Assembly (NCBI GenBank): GCA_028688175.1
Contig: JAQTYS010000002.1
Coordinates: forward strand, 17,153-41,925
DNA length: 24,773 nt
Source: Methanothrix sp.
GTDB taxonomy: Archaea; Halobacteriota; Methanosarcinia; Methanotrichales; Methanotrichaceae
Direction: 5' to 3'
The translations under genes and the position numbers were made by a program. Under the pieces are notes generated by a model that saw only the letters and a list, made by a program, of their open reading frames with translations, did no database searches and was not told the origin of the DNA. Below are positions 15,850 to 23,920 of the stretch, piece after piece. Numbering within the stretch: the first letter of the stretch is position 1; each line of letters starts with the position of its first letter.

Positions 15850-15969
15850 CCTCAATTCGACTCAGAGGAAAGATGATACTACCCTGGCCACGCCATGGTA
15901 AAAGGCCGACCTTATAAGTGGGCGTTTCATCTTAGAAATAATGTCCTCTGGCAAGACAGAGTTCCATTT
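15850..15969 (+). pseudogene. Remnant of a dead SBP gene (about 35 codons recognisable)
   Basis: Two reading frames together match a conserved segment of the binding proteins. From 15872 the plus strand reads DDTTLATPW, a stop (TAA, 15899-15901), then KADLIS, which aligns with LVTDLATSWETEDLQT of the SBP at 20463. After a one-base shift near 15916 it continues KWAFHLRNNVLWQDRVPF, aligning with KWVFHLVKNATWHDGVPF of the SBP at 8652. SPQ just upstream may correspond to SHQ. Beyond VPF the similarity ends, some 60 bp before permease C. The fragment therefore marks a lost SBP gene, with a deletion that brought its N-terminal part next to the permease C-ATPase D-ATPase F operon. Confidence 0.75.
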
Positions 15970-16029
15970 GTGTTTGAGAGCTTCGACACTTGGCAAATTT
16001 CCAGATAAATCTATGAGGTGTCTAATAGC

Positions 16030-16899
16030 ATGGAGACAATCAATAAAAAAGGGTTCAGTAGTTTTAAAATCGGGCGGTTGAAGGAGATATCATCATTTTC
16101 ACCGGCGAAATCAATAGGCATTGGTATTTTAATAGTCTTGGTGTTCATAGCAACTACTGCACCTTATATTGCACCGCATGACCCGGAGACTACCGGAATT
16201 CCATATCAATCGCCAAACGCAGACCACCTGCTGGGAACCAACGATCTGGGCCAGGACATATTTTCAGAGTTGCTTCATGCATCCAGGACCTCGCTTGCAG
16301 TTGGCTTTTTGGCCGCAATAATATCCATTGTGATTGGCGTAAGCGTGGGGCTTTTGGCAGGCTATTATAGGGGCTGGGTGGGAGAGCTATTGATGGGCAC
16401 TACCGATGTATTCTTACTGATACCCGGCCTACCGCTGATGATAATCCTAGCTGCGTATCTCAATCCGAGCATGTGGAACATAATCTCTGTAATCGGGCTT
16501 TTGTGGTGGTGTTCTACTGCTCGAGTGGTTCACTCCCGCGTCCTTCAGGTGAGGGAGATGAAGTTCATCGAGTCTACGCGGGTGCTTGGATATTCTGATT
16601 TATATATATTGCATAATCATGTCCTGCCCAATACTAAGGAGGTCATCTACGCTAAATTTTCGCTTGCCGTAGCCTCGGCCATGCTGGCAGAGGCTTCACT
16701 TAGCTTTCTGGGCCTGGGCGACCCGCTGAACATCAGCTGGGGGGAGATGATCCACTTTGCCTTTACACGTGGCGGATTTGCCAATGATATGTGGTGGTGG
16801 TACCTGCCGCCTGGACTTATGATATGCATTACCGTGCTGGCTTTTGTCATGATCACCATGGAATCCAGAAAGGATAGCCGGTTGATGGAGCTGATCTGA
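16030..16899 (+). CDS. ABC transporter permease, OppC family (paralogue 1)
   Basis: 289 residues from the ATG at 16030. GAGGTG at 15-10 bases before it is a good ribosome site and overlaps the alternative GTG start at 16018, so the ATG is preferred. Motifs: helix 1 followed by APYIAPHDPET, LLGTNDLGQDIFSELLHASR, IPGLPLMIILAAYLNPSMWN, LSFLGLGDPLNISWGEMIHF and MWWWYLPPG. The EAA-type loop (~177-205) reads FIESTRVLGYSDLYILHNH, so the two alanines of EAA are replaced by Ser-Thr. Very similar to 23093 and to the pseudogene at 7877. First intact gene of a three-gene unit with ATPases D and F; a dead SBP fragment lies directly upstream. Confidence 0.94.
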   Translation: METINKKGFSSFKIGRLKEISSFSPAKSIGIGILIVLVFIATTAPYIAPHDPETTGIPYQSPNADHLLGTNDLGQDIFSELLHASRTSLAVGFLAAIISIVIGVSVGLLAGYYRGWVGELLMGTTDVFLLIPGLPLMIILAAYLNPSMWNIISVIGLLWWCSTARVVHSRVLQVREMKFIESTRVLGYSDLYILHNHVLPNTKEVIYAKFSLAVASAMLAEASLSFLGLGDPLNISWGEMIHFAFTRGGFANDMWWWYLPPGLMICITVLAFVMITMESRKDSRLMELI

Positions 16900-16930
16900 T
16901 GTCCAAGGACCGATTACTGGGGGCTCATTG

Positions 16931-17866
16931 ATGTCCCGGCGAGGGCTGCTGGAGGTTCGTGGTCTGACTGTCGCCTTTAAAACGCAAAAAGGCAAAATAC
17001 AGGCCATCGACGGCATAGACCTTGAACTCAATGAAAATGAAACTCTTGCCATTGTGGGCGAATCAGGCTGCGGAAAGTCGGTGCTAGGCCATGCCATTAT
17101 GAGATTACTCGATGATATTGCAGTGGTGAGAGGAAGCGTGCGGTTCAGGGACATGGAGGTATATGAAATGGACACGACTGCGCTCTTGAACCTTCGTGGC
17201 GGTTTGATCTCCCTAGTTCCCCAGAATCCTTCCTCCTCCTTCAATCCAGTAATCAAAATAGGAAAGCAGATCGAAGAGCTTATCGAAAAAGCAGGAAAAG
17301 TGAAAAATAGCCAAATCCGTTCCAAAGCACTAGAATACTTATCCCTGGCGGGCTTTTCCGAACCGGAGCAGATCTATGAATCGTATCCCCATCGGCTGTC
17401 TGGAGGCATGTGTGAGCGAGCGCTCATTGCCATGTCATTATCGATTGAACCGGAGCTGGTGATTGCAGATGAACCCACAAAGGGCCTGGATGCGCTATCG
17501 AGGAAAAACATTCTGGGATTGCTCCACAAGCTTGCCAGGGATGCATCCATGATCATGATCACACACGACATCAAAGCTGCGGAAACCTGCGAGAGAATTG
17601 CAGTCATGTATTCGGGGGAGATAATCGAGGAGGGACCGGCAGATATGGTCCTAAATTATCCTGGGCATATATACACCAAGGGTTTGATCGATGCTCAGCC
17701 TTCAAGGGGCATGAAGCCCATCCGGGGACGACATAATCTCCGCTCCCATAATGCCGAAGGGTGTCGGTTTAAAGAACGATGTGATGCGGCCTCCCATGAA
17801 TGCAACAATCATCCTCCGCTGAGAGGGCTAAATGATTGCCGAAAGGTCAGGTGCTGCCATGCTTGA
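16931..17866 (+). CDS. OppD/DppD-type ABC transporter ATP-binding subunit
   Basis: 311 residues from the ATG at 16931 (a TTG codon precedes it; GGGGGC lies just upstream). Walker A GESGCGKS (43-50), Q-loop Gln98 in VPQNPSSSFNP, signature LSGGM (156-160), Walker B VIADEPT (177-183), D-loop KGLD, H-loop His212. The OppD-type C-terminal extension follows: GHIYTKGLIDAQPSRGMKPI, then Cys278, Cys284, Cys291, Cys303, Cys308 and Cys309. Compared with the D subunit at 940 it has the same LSGGM signature and THD H-loop, so the two ATPase pairs are related. 31 bp after permease C and overlapping ATPase F by 8 bp. It probably energises several of the permease sets in this window. Confidence 0.95.
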   Translation: MSRRGLLEVRGLTVAFKTQKGKIQAIDGIDLELNENETLAIVGESGCGKSVLGHAIMRLLDDIAVVRGSVRFRDMEVYEMDTTALLNLRGGLISLVPQNPSSSFNPVIKIGKQIEELIEKAGKVKNSQIRSKALEYLSLAGFSEPEQIYESYPHRLSGGMCERALIAMSLSIEPELVIADEPTKGLDALSRKNILGLLHKLARDASMIMITHDIKAAETCERIAVMYSGEIIEEGPADMVLNYPGHIYTKGLIDAQPSRGMKPIRGRHNLRSHNAEGCRFKERCDAASHECNNHPPLRGLNDCRKVRCCHA

Positions 17867-18614
17867 GCTGATCAAGGTATCAAAAGAGTTTAGAACAGGA
17901 TTTTTAGGAAGAAATATTACTCACGCAGTGATAGATGCCTCGTTATGCGTGGATAGGGGAGAGATCGTAGGACTCATTGGTGAGAGTGGGTGTGGAAAGT
18001 CAACGCTTGGGCGAATCGCCGTGAAGCTGCTTATGCCCTCAAGAGGGCGCATCATTTTGGACGGTGTTGATGTAACCGATATGCCTGAGAATCAATTCAG
18101 AAAATTTCGACGACAGATGCAAATAATCTTCCAGCATCCGGAGACTGCCCTGGACCCTCAGTTTACGCTGGTGGAGTCTATTTTGGAATCATTCAACAAG
18201 ATCGGTATACCTAAGGAGAAGCAAAGAGAGCTGCTGGAGGAGATATCCGAAGAGGTTAACCTGCCACTGGACATAGTTGATCGCCATCCAAACCAGGTCA
18301 GCGGAGGTGAGATCCAGAGGGCCGTGCTAACCCGCGTCTTTGCATTCAAGCCTAGATATCTCATTTTAGACGAGCCTACCTCGATGCTGGATGTCTCTGT
18401 ACAGGCACATATCCTCCAGCTATTGAAAAGGAAGGCCAAACAGGATAATATGGGAATGCTCTTCATCTCACATGACCTGGAGGTGATCAGGGCCATGTGC
18501 GACCGAGTGGCAGTGATGAAAGAAGGAATGATCTTGGAGGAAGGAATGGTAAAAGAGATATTCAATTCTCCAAAAAGCTGTTATATGAGCCAATTGATAG
18601 AGAATAATGTCTAG
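17859..18614 (+). CDS. OppF/DppF-type ABC transporter ATP-binding subunit
   Basis: 251 residues from the ATG at 17859, preceded by AGGTG at the right spacing and overlapping the stop of ATPase D (ATGCTTGA); the in-frame ATG at 17832 is less likely. Walker A GESGCGKST (41-49), Q-loop Gln92 in IFQHPETALDP, signature VSGGE (147-151, Val for the usual Leu), Walker B YLILDEPT, D-loop MLD, H-loop His205. It ends with ILEEGMVKEIFNSPKSCYMSQLIENNV, without the long OppF tail, so it is a short NikE-like form. Last gene of the permease C-D-F unit; T-rich sequence (tctttt, cgttttta) follows within 50 bp and may end transcription. Confidence 0.95.
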   Translation: MLELIKVSKEFRTGFLGRNITHAVIDASLCVDRGEIVGLIGESGCGKSTLGRIAVKLLMPSRGRIILDGVDVTDMPENQFRKFRRQMQIIFQHPETALDPQFTLVESILESFNKIGIPKEKQRELLEEISEEVNLPLDIVDRHPNQVSGGEIQRAVLTRVFAFKPRYLILDEPTSMLDVSVQAHILQLLKRKAKQDNMGMLFISHDLEVIRAMCDRVAVMKEGMILEEGMVKEIFNSPKSCYMSQLIENNV

Positions 18615-18668
18615 CCTCCTAATATTTTGATTCTTTTAAATTCTCGTTTTTATTGCATAATTGGTAAC

Positions 18669-18679
18669 ATATATATATC
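18669..18679 (+). promoter_or_regulatory. TATA box of the lone SBP gene
   Basis: ATATATATATC lies 38-48 bp before the ATG at 18717, predicting a leader of about 20 nt that carries GGAGG at 18707-18711. This is the clearest TATA box in the window and shows that the SBP has its own promoter rather than depending on the ATPase operon. Confidence 0.6.
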
Positions 18680-18716
18680 TAATTGTAAGACTCAAATAGG
18701 ATTACTGGAGGATATT

Positions 18717-20306
18717 ATGAGCAAGAGAATGCAGCTGCTTCTGGCAGCATCAGTCGTGCTATGTATTCTGCTTTCAGGATTTGCCCTGGCCCAAAATCAG
18801 GCGGTGGGTAAATCAGAATCTGTGAGCAAGCTGATCATCGGCACTACAGATCAGGTAGAGGATATTAATGTCAACGATGGCATCTTCAACACCTATCGCG
18901 AGGCCTTCCTGACTAAATCTCTGATAAGAGTTGATCCATCAGGCAATTTTGTCCCAGCCCTGGCGGAGAGCTGGGAGACCAAGGATGCTAAGAAATGGGT
19001 ATTTCATCTTGTTAAGAACGCCACTTGGCACGATGGCGAACCTGTGACGGCTGCGGATCTTAAATTCTCCCTGGAGTATCTGCCAAAGAAGCTGGGCGGG
19101 TCCAACTGGAACATCATCGATTCCGTTGAAGCACCGGACGATAGCACCCTCATCATCAATCTGTTGTCACCGGATGGCAATTTCCTGACCAATCTGCTCA
19201 TGCTGCGCTCGGTTCCAAAGCACATATTCGAGAAGGTGGAGGATCCTAAGAAGTTCAATGATCCATCTTGCGCTATCGGCTGCGGCCCTTACAAGTTCGT
19301 GGACTATGAGAAGGCAGCCGGAAGGCTTCGCTTCCAGGCCTATGATGAATATTACGAGGGTAAGCCGGCAGTAAGGGAGATAGACATTCGCATGTTCAAG
19401 AACCAGGAAGCCATGATGATGGCCCTTCTCAAAGAGGAGATTGATACAGTCTACATCTACTCGGGAGGAATCAGCTACTACTATGTCCCCCGCTTGATGG
19501 AGAATGAGGATCTGGGCTACATACTCATCAAGAACAGCGGAGTTCCTGCTGCCCTTTGGCTCAATCAGAACAAGACGCCGTTCGACGATGTTCGCTTCAG
19601 GGAAGCGATAAGCTACGCCATCGATTACCAGGAGCTGCAAAACCTGTTCACCGCCGGTTATGGCGCAACTCCTGCGGCAGGCTTTATCCCTGACGGCAGT
19701 CCAAACTGCATTAAGACGAGGGAGCTTTCCTTCAATACCAGCCAGTCCATTGCCCTCTTGAATGCCACAGGAATGATGGATACAAATGGAGATGGATTGC
19801 GAGAGAATGCCGACGGAAGAGTGTTTCAGCCCCAGATCCTAGTCAAGTCGGATAGCGACAGCGTGCGCCTGGGTGAGATGCTCAAGAAATACCTGAGTGC
19901 AGTTGGTCTGGATGCTCAACTCAAGGTTACGGACAGCAGCGGATTTTGGGATGAGGTGGACGCAAAAGAGCATGAAATGTTCATCTGCCGGACAACCCCC
20001 TGGGGAATGATGATGGAGGCTGGGTATGCCACTGGCTATATGGATACCAGGAGCAACGGCTGGCCAATGGTAAATGATCCGGCATTCACGAAGCTGGTTG
20101 ATGATCTTCTTGCCTGCGCAAGCACTGAGGAGACTGCCCAGCTTGCCGGATCGGTACAGGAGTATTATGCGAAGGAGCTTCCGGCCATTGCCCTGTACTG
20201 GAACGACTATGTGCAGCCCTATAACAAGAAGTATGATGGATACGTTGTAAATCCCATTCACGGCATACTATCCTACGAGACATTCTATGAACTGCACACT
20301 GCCTGA
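18717..20306 (+). CDS. Peptide/nickel-type ABC solute-binding protein (paralogue 3, no permease of its own)
   Basis: Secreted binding protein, 529 residues. The ATG at 18717 follows a GGAGG site by five bases and starts the signal peptide MSKRMQLLLAASVVLCILLS...ALA; the longer frame from 18627 is rejected because it would start upstream of the TATA box. Landmarks: LAESWETKDAKKWVFHLVKN, WHDGEPVTAADLKF, GCGPYKFVDYEKAAGR, YSGGISYYYVPRLM, REAISYAIDYQELQ, EF-hand-like DTNGDGLRE at ~355, and LPAIALYWNDYVQPYNKKYDGY. It stands alone: ATPase F ends 102 bp upstream, and a strong terminator hairpin overlaps its stop. It may extend the ligand range of a shared permease. GC-richer than 8652 and 11587. Confidence 0.95.
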   Translation: MSKRMQLLLAASVVLCILLSGFALAQNQAVGKSESVSKLIIGTTDQVEDINVNDGIFNTYREAFLTKSLIRVDPSGNFVPALAESWETKDAKKWVFHLVKNATWHDGEPVTAADLKFSLEYLPKKLGGSNWNIIDSVEAPDDSTLIINLLSPDGNFLTNLLMLRSVPKHIFEKVEDPKKFNDPSCAIGCGPYKFVDYEKAAGRLRFQAYDEYYEGKPAVREIDIRMFKNQEAMMMALLKEEIDTVYIYSGGISYYYVPRLMENEDLGYILIKNSGVPAALWLNQNKTPFDDVRFREAISYAIDYQELQNLFTAGYGATPAAGFIPDGSPNCIKTRELSFNTSQSIALLNATGMMDTNGDGLRENADGRVFQPQILVKSDSDSVRLGEMLKKYLSAVGLDAQLKVTDSSGFWDEVDAKEHEMFICRTTPWGMMMEAGYATGYMDTRSNGWPMVNDPAFTKLVDDLLACASTEETAQLAGSVQEYYAKELPAIALYWNDYVQPYNKKYDGYVVNPIHGILSYETFYELHTA

Positions 20307-20353
20307 AGAGCATCGGGAGCCATGAAGCTTCAGGCCCCTTTATATATTTTTCT
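20301..20353 (+). terminator. Hairpin and T-rich tract ending the lone SBP gene
   Basis: GCCTGAAG (20301-20308) and CTTCAGGC (20328-20335) form a perfect 8-bp stem over a 19-nt loop, followed by ccccTTTATATATTTTT (to 20353). The left arm overlaps the SBP stop codon. The T-rich tail fits archaeal U-tract termination; the stem may add stability to the mRNA end. Confidence 0.65.
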
Positions 20354-20371
20354 GGCACCTATTGATGCAGC

Positions 20372-20390
20372 AATAATTTGTGCAATTATT
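20372..20390. promoter_or_regulatory. Inverted repeat upstream of the SBP at 20463 (possible operator)
   Basis: AATAATT and AATTATT are perfect 7-bp inverted repeats separated by tgtgc, 72 bp before the ATG. A TATA-like TAAATACTAAAT at about 20416-20427 lies downstream of it, so the dyad is in an upstream position. Being wholly A/T, its arms could also be chance. Confidence 0.3.
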
Positions 20391-20462
20391 AATATGATAG
20401 CTATGATCATTAAGACTAAATACTAAATTAAATGAATTACGTATAACAAAAAGGCGATATCC

Positions 20463-22061
20463 ATGAAACGAACATCAGAGCTACTGACCATAGGTCTGAT
20501 TCTCCTCTGTCTAATCGGCACGGTTTGGGCGGCGAAGACGGAAGAGATCGACTCGGGCGATAGGATCGCAAAGCTTGTCATCGGCACCATCAACCAAATA
20601 AACGATGCAAATCCCTGGGACTACTATTTCGGTGTTTACAGCATGATTTTGAGCCACCAGGGATTGGTGAGGTTTAACAAAGATGGAGACCTGGTTACTG
20701 ATCTTGCTACCTCCTGGGAGACAGAAGATCTGCAAACGTGGACATTCCATCTGAGAGATAATGCTACCTGGCATGACGGCCAGCCGGTGACTGCTCATGA
20801 TTTTAAGTTTACCATAGAATACGACCTAGAGAAGGATCCTCTCAGCAAATCCTATATCGGAATGATCAAGTCTGTCGAGACACCGGATAATAAGACGGTC
20901 ATCATCGAACTGGAGAAGCCGGACTACAATTTCCTCAACACCATTGCAGTGGTGAAAACTATTCCTGAACATATCTTCAAATCGGTTGATGATCCCAAGA
21001 AGTTCAATGAGAATGAAGCTGCTATCGGCTGTGGGCCGTACAAGTTTGTAGGCTTTGACCGAGATGCCGGAATTATCACCTACAAAGCAAATGAGAATTA
21101 TTGGGGAGGAAGGCCAGCCATCGATACCATCGAATTGAGGATGTTCAAGAATCCGGATGCTCTGATGCTTGCCTTCCAGAAAGGAGAGATAGACCTGCCC
21201 TATTACTACTCCAAAGGAATCAGCTACTATTATGTGCCAAAACTTCTGGATAAAAAAGACATAGGCATCGAGGTCTACCCGGAGAGAGGTATCACCAATG
21301 TGCTCTGGTTCAATACCGCTAAAGCCCCCTTTGATAACAAGAATCTTCGCCAGGCATTGAGCTATAGCGTAAATTACGATGAGATGAGGAACATGTTCAC
21401 TGCCGGGTATGGCACTGCTCCTTGTGCGGGGTGGGTTCCTAATAGCACTCTCTACTGCATCGATACCAAGAGCCTGACTCAGGATATCAATAAATCCAAG
21501 TCCATGCTGGACAGCCTGGGCTTCAAGGACGTCAACGGCGACGGCCTGCGAGAGATGTCGGACAAGAGTGAGTTCCAGCCCAAGTTATTGACCAGAAGCG
21601 ACCTGCCGGACAGCGTGCGTGCTGCCGAAATGCTGAAAAAGTACTTTGCCGATGTCGGCATAAACATTGAGATCGATCTGGCCGACAAGAGCACTCATGG
21701 TGAGATCATGGATGAGAAAAAGACTCATGAGATATCAATGGCAGGAACAACTTTCTGGGGCATGACCATGGGCGAAGGCTACGGCTCTGGATACACCGAT
21801 ACCAGGAATTACGGCTGGTCCATGGTCAGCGATCCCAAATATCAATCTCTTGTCGATGATCTTGGCATGACTCAGGACAAGGATAAACGAAAGGATCTGG
21901 CGGCAGAGATGCAGAACTACTATGCAGAGGAGATGCCACAGTTTACAGTATACTCCATGAACATCATTCAGCCCTACAATGCTCGTTATGCTGGCTGGGA
22001 GTATAATCCACTGCACGGAATCCTGTCCTATGGCACACTTTTCAACCTGCACAAGGCCTGA
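20463..22061 (+). CDS. Peptide/nickel-type ABC solute-binding protein (paralogue 4)
   Basis: Secreted binding protein, 532 residues. Signal peptide of ~23 residues (MKRTSELLTIGLILLCLIG, cut after TVWA). Landmarks: LATSWETEDLQTWTFHLRDN, WHDGQPVTAHDFKFTIEY, GCGPYKFVGFDRDAGI, NYWGGRP, YSKGISYYYVPKLL, RQALSYSVNYDEMR, EF-hand-like DVNGDGLRE at ~356, MNIIQPYNARYAGWEYNPLHGI. Nearest relative in the window is the SBP at 18717, with which it shares the C-terminal NPxHGILSYxT pattern. The ribosome site is poor (GGCGAT). It leads the only SBP-B-C run that is intact and contiguous in this paralogue group, separated from permease B by a terminator-like hairpin. Confidence 0.95.
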   Translation: MKRTSELLTIGLILLCLIGTVWAAKTEEIDSGDRIAKLVIGTINQINDANPWDYYFGVYSMILSHQGLVRFNKDGDLVTDLATSWETEDLQTWTFHLRDNATWHDGQPVTAHDFKFTIEYDLEKDPLSKSYIGMIKSVETPDNKTVIIELEKPDYNFLNTIAVVKTIPEHIFKSVDDPKKFNENEAAIGCGPYKFVGFDRDAGIITYKANENYWGGRPAIDTIELRMFKNPDALMLAFQKGEIDLPYYYSKGISYYYVPKLLDKKDIGIEVYPERGITNVLWFNTAKAPFDNKNLRQALSYSVNYDEMRNMFTAGYGTAPCAGWVPNSTLYCIDTKSLTQDINKSKSMLDSLGFKDVNGDGLREMSDKSEFQPKLLTRSDLPDSVRAAEMLKKYFADVGINIEIDLADKSTHGEIMDEKKTHEISMAGTTFWGMTMGEGYGSGYTDTRNYGWSMVSDPKYQSLVDDLGMTQDKDKRKDLAAEMQNYYAEEMPQFTVYSMNIIQPYNARYAGWEYNPLHGILSYGTLFNLHKA

Positions 22062-22087
22062 GGAGCTTGCCTGTGCAGACTTTTTTT
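22047..22087 (+). terminator. Terminator-like hairpin between SBP and permease B
   Basis: CTGCACA-a-GGC (22047-22057) pairs with GCCTGTGCAG (22069-22078), a 10-bp stem with one bulged A over an 11-nt loop. Two bases later comes a run of seven T (22081-22087). It spans the SBP stop codon and lies 25 bp before the permease start. Partial termination here would give excess binding protein over permease, a usual need in ABC importers. Confidence 0.65.
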
Positions 22088-22111
22088 CAATAGCAAGGAT
22101 CTGATTTGACC

Positions 22112-23092
22112 ATGATAAGCGGCAAAAAGGCCTATTTTCTGGGAAAGCTAATCCGGTACGCATTCACCCTCTTTTTAATCCTCTCCTTGAACTTCGCCCT
22201 GCCCAGGATGATGCCCGGTGATCCCATAGTCAATCTGCTGGGCGAGGAGGCTTTGCATAACGATCCCAGGATGATAGAGCTTCTCCGAGCCGAACACGGC
22301 CTGGATAAACCACTGCACATTCAATACATTAGCTATCTGCGCTCTTTAGCCGGAATGGACCTGGGATACTCCATTCATAAAAACCTAAGCGTGGCAGAGC
22401 TGATGGTAAATAGTCTCATCTGGACGATGCTGCTGGTTTTTCCTTCTGTCCTCATCGGCTCTATTCTGGCCCTGCTCTTCGGCTCCCTGGCCGGCTTTAA
22501 AAGCAATAGCCCTACCGATTTATTTCTCACGACACTGGCTCTGCTCTTCTACACCTGTCCCCCTTTCCTCCTGGCTATGCTCCTATTGAGCATCTTCGCC
22601 TTTCATCTGGGGCTCTTTCCTCTGGGAAACCTGACATCGGGAGGAAGAGCGGGGCTAGATTATTTTCTGGACGTGGCCTGGCACCTCTTTCTGCCTGTGT
22701 CGGCCCTATCCTTGCTGGGGGCCAGCTACAAGTTCCTGGTAGTAAGAAATTCTGTGACGCAAATATTTGATGAGCAGTTTATAGTCGCTGCCAGAGCCAA
22801 GGGCCTGACGGAGCGATGCATCCTCCTGCGCCACGTTATCCGAAACGTTCTGCCGCCCTTTATCAGCATGGTGGCCATAAGCTTAGGCTTCATGGTCTCT
22901 GGCGCACTCATTGTAGAGATCGTTTTCTCTTTAAATGGCATGGGAACGCTCATCTACGATGCTGTGGTGGCGAGGGATTATCCGGTCATGCAGGGCAGCT
23001 TCCTGGTGCTGACGATGTTCGTGCTGGCCGCCAACTTCGCTGCGGATATGCTTTACGCAGTAGCCGACCCCAGAATTGGAGGACCGCGCTAA
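22112..23092 (+). CDS. ABC transporter permease, OppB family (paralogue 3)
   Basis: 326 residues from the ATG at 22112; the TTG two codons earlier (22106) is possible, but the ATG gives the same MI- start as the paralogues at 10340 and 13254. Motifs: LSLNFALPRMMPGDPIVNLLG, LRAEHGLDKPLHIQYISYLR, DLGYSIHKN, EAA loop ~220-250 (EQFIVAARAKGLTERCILLRH), LNGMGTLIYDAVVARDYPV, end LYAVADPRIGG. Compared with 10340 and 13254 the protein is very similar, but the DNA is far GC-richer. AAGGATC upstream may serve as ribosome site. Its TAA is followed directly by the ATG of permease C, with no bases between. Confidence 0.95.
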   Translation: MISGKKAYFLGKLIRYAFTLFLILSLNFALPRMMPGDPIVNLLGEEALHNDPRMIELLRAEHGLDKPLHIQYISYLRSLAGMDLGYSIHKNLSVAELMVNSLIWTMLLVFPSVLIGSILALLFGSLAGFKSNSPTDLFLTTLALLFYTCPPFLLAMLLLSIFAFHLGLFPLGNLTSGGRAGLDYFLDVAWHLFLPVSALSLLGASYKFLVVRNSVTQIFDEQFIVAARAKGLTERCILLRHVIRNVLPPFISMVAISLGFMVSGALIVEIVFSLNGMGTLIYDAVVARDYPVMQGSFLVLTMFVLAANFAADMLYAVADPRIGGPR

Positions 23093-23920
23093 ATGGAGAA
23101 AATCAGAGAACTGCTCACCCACTCTCGTCTGCGACTGGCTGGCCTATTCATTCTCTCTCTTTTCCTGGCTCTGGCCCTCTTCGCACCCTTCATCGCGCCA
23201 CATGATCCTGAGGAGTCGAAGATGCCTTACCAGCCTCCCAGCCGAGACCACTACCTGGGAACAAATGATATCGGCCAGGATATCCTCTCTGAACTGATCT
23301 ATGCCTCTCGCGTTTCACTGACCATCGGATTTCTGGCGGGCCTGATATCGGTACTTATCGGCGCGACCCTGGGAATGCTGGCCGGATACTACCGGGGAGG
23401 GGTGGAGGAGCTGGTCATGGCCACCAGCGATGTGGTCTTGCTCGTTCCGGGACTGCCCCTCATGATCATCCTCGCCGCCTATCTTTCCCCCAGCATGTGG
23501 AACATAGTCCTTGCAGTCGGGCTGCTCTGGTGGTGCTCCACGGCGCGGGTGGTTCACTCCCGCGTGCTGCAACTGCGGGAGATGCCCTTCGTTGAGGCGG
23601 CACGGGCACTGGGAGGCAAAGATCGCTACATAATGCTAAATCACATTCTGATCAATGCAAAAGAGGTAATCTATGCCAAGTTCGCCCTGTCTGTAGCTTC
23701 AGCCATGCTCACCGAAGCCAGCCTCAGCTTCCTGGGTCTGGGCGATCCTCTGAACATCAGTTGGGGGGAGATGATCCACTTCGCCTTTTCCAGAGGCGGT
23801 TTTGCCAATGACATGTGGTGGTGGTATCTGCCGCCGGGACTTATGATCTGCGCCAGCGTTCTGGGATTTGTGATGATCGCCATGGAGCCGGAGAGAGATC
23901 AAAAGGCGCTGGAGCTGTAG
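23093..23920 (+). CDS. ABC transporter permease, OppC family (paralogue 2)
   Basis: 275 residues, starting on the base after the permease B stop. Motifs: LFAPFIAPHDPEE, YLGTNDIGQDILSELIYASR, VPGLPLMIILAAYLSPSMWN, EAA loop ~164-195 with a normal VEAARALGGKDRYIMLNH, LSFLGLGDPLNISWGEMIHF, MWWWYLPPG. It is the closest intact relative of the pseudogene at 7877 (both have VLQLREMP and LTE at matching positions). GC-rich: line 23401-23460 has 39 G+C of 60. No ATPase gene follows before the convergent metal-binding protein, so this SBP-B-C set must use ATPases encoded elsewhere, most simply the pair at 16931-18614. Confidence 0.95.
   Translation: MEKIRELLTHSRLRLAGLFILSLFLALALFAPFIAPHDPEESKMPYQPPSRDHYLGTNDIGQDILSELIYASRVSLTIGFLAGLISVLIGATLGMLAGYYRGGVEELVMATSDVVLLVPGLPLMIILAAYLSPSMWNIVLAVGLLWWCSTARVVHSRVLQLREMPFVEAARALGGKDRYIMLNHILINAKEVIYAKFALSVASAMLTEASLSFLGLGDPLNISWGEMIHFAFSRGGFANDMWWWYLPPGLMICASVLGFVMIAMEPERDQKALEL

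Noticed and set aside
16696..17325. 209-codon minus-strand ORF across permease C and ATPase D
   Set aside because: Serine/proline-rich antisense frame crossing two well-supported genes and their spacer.
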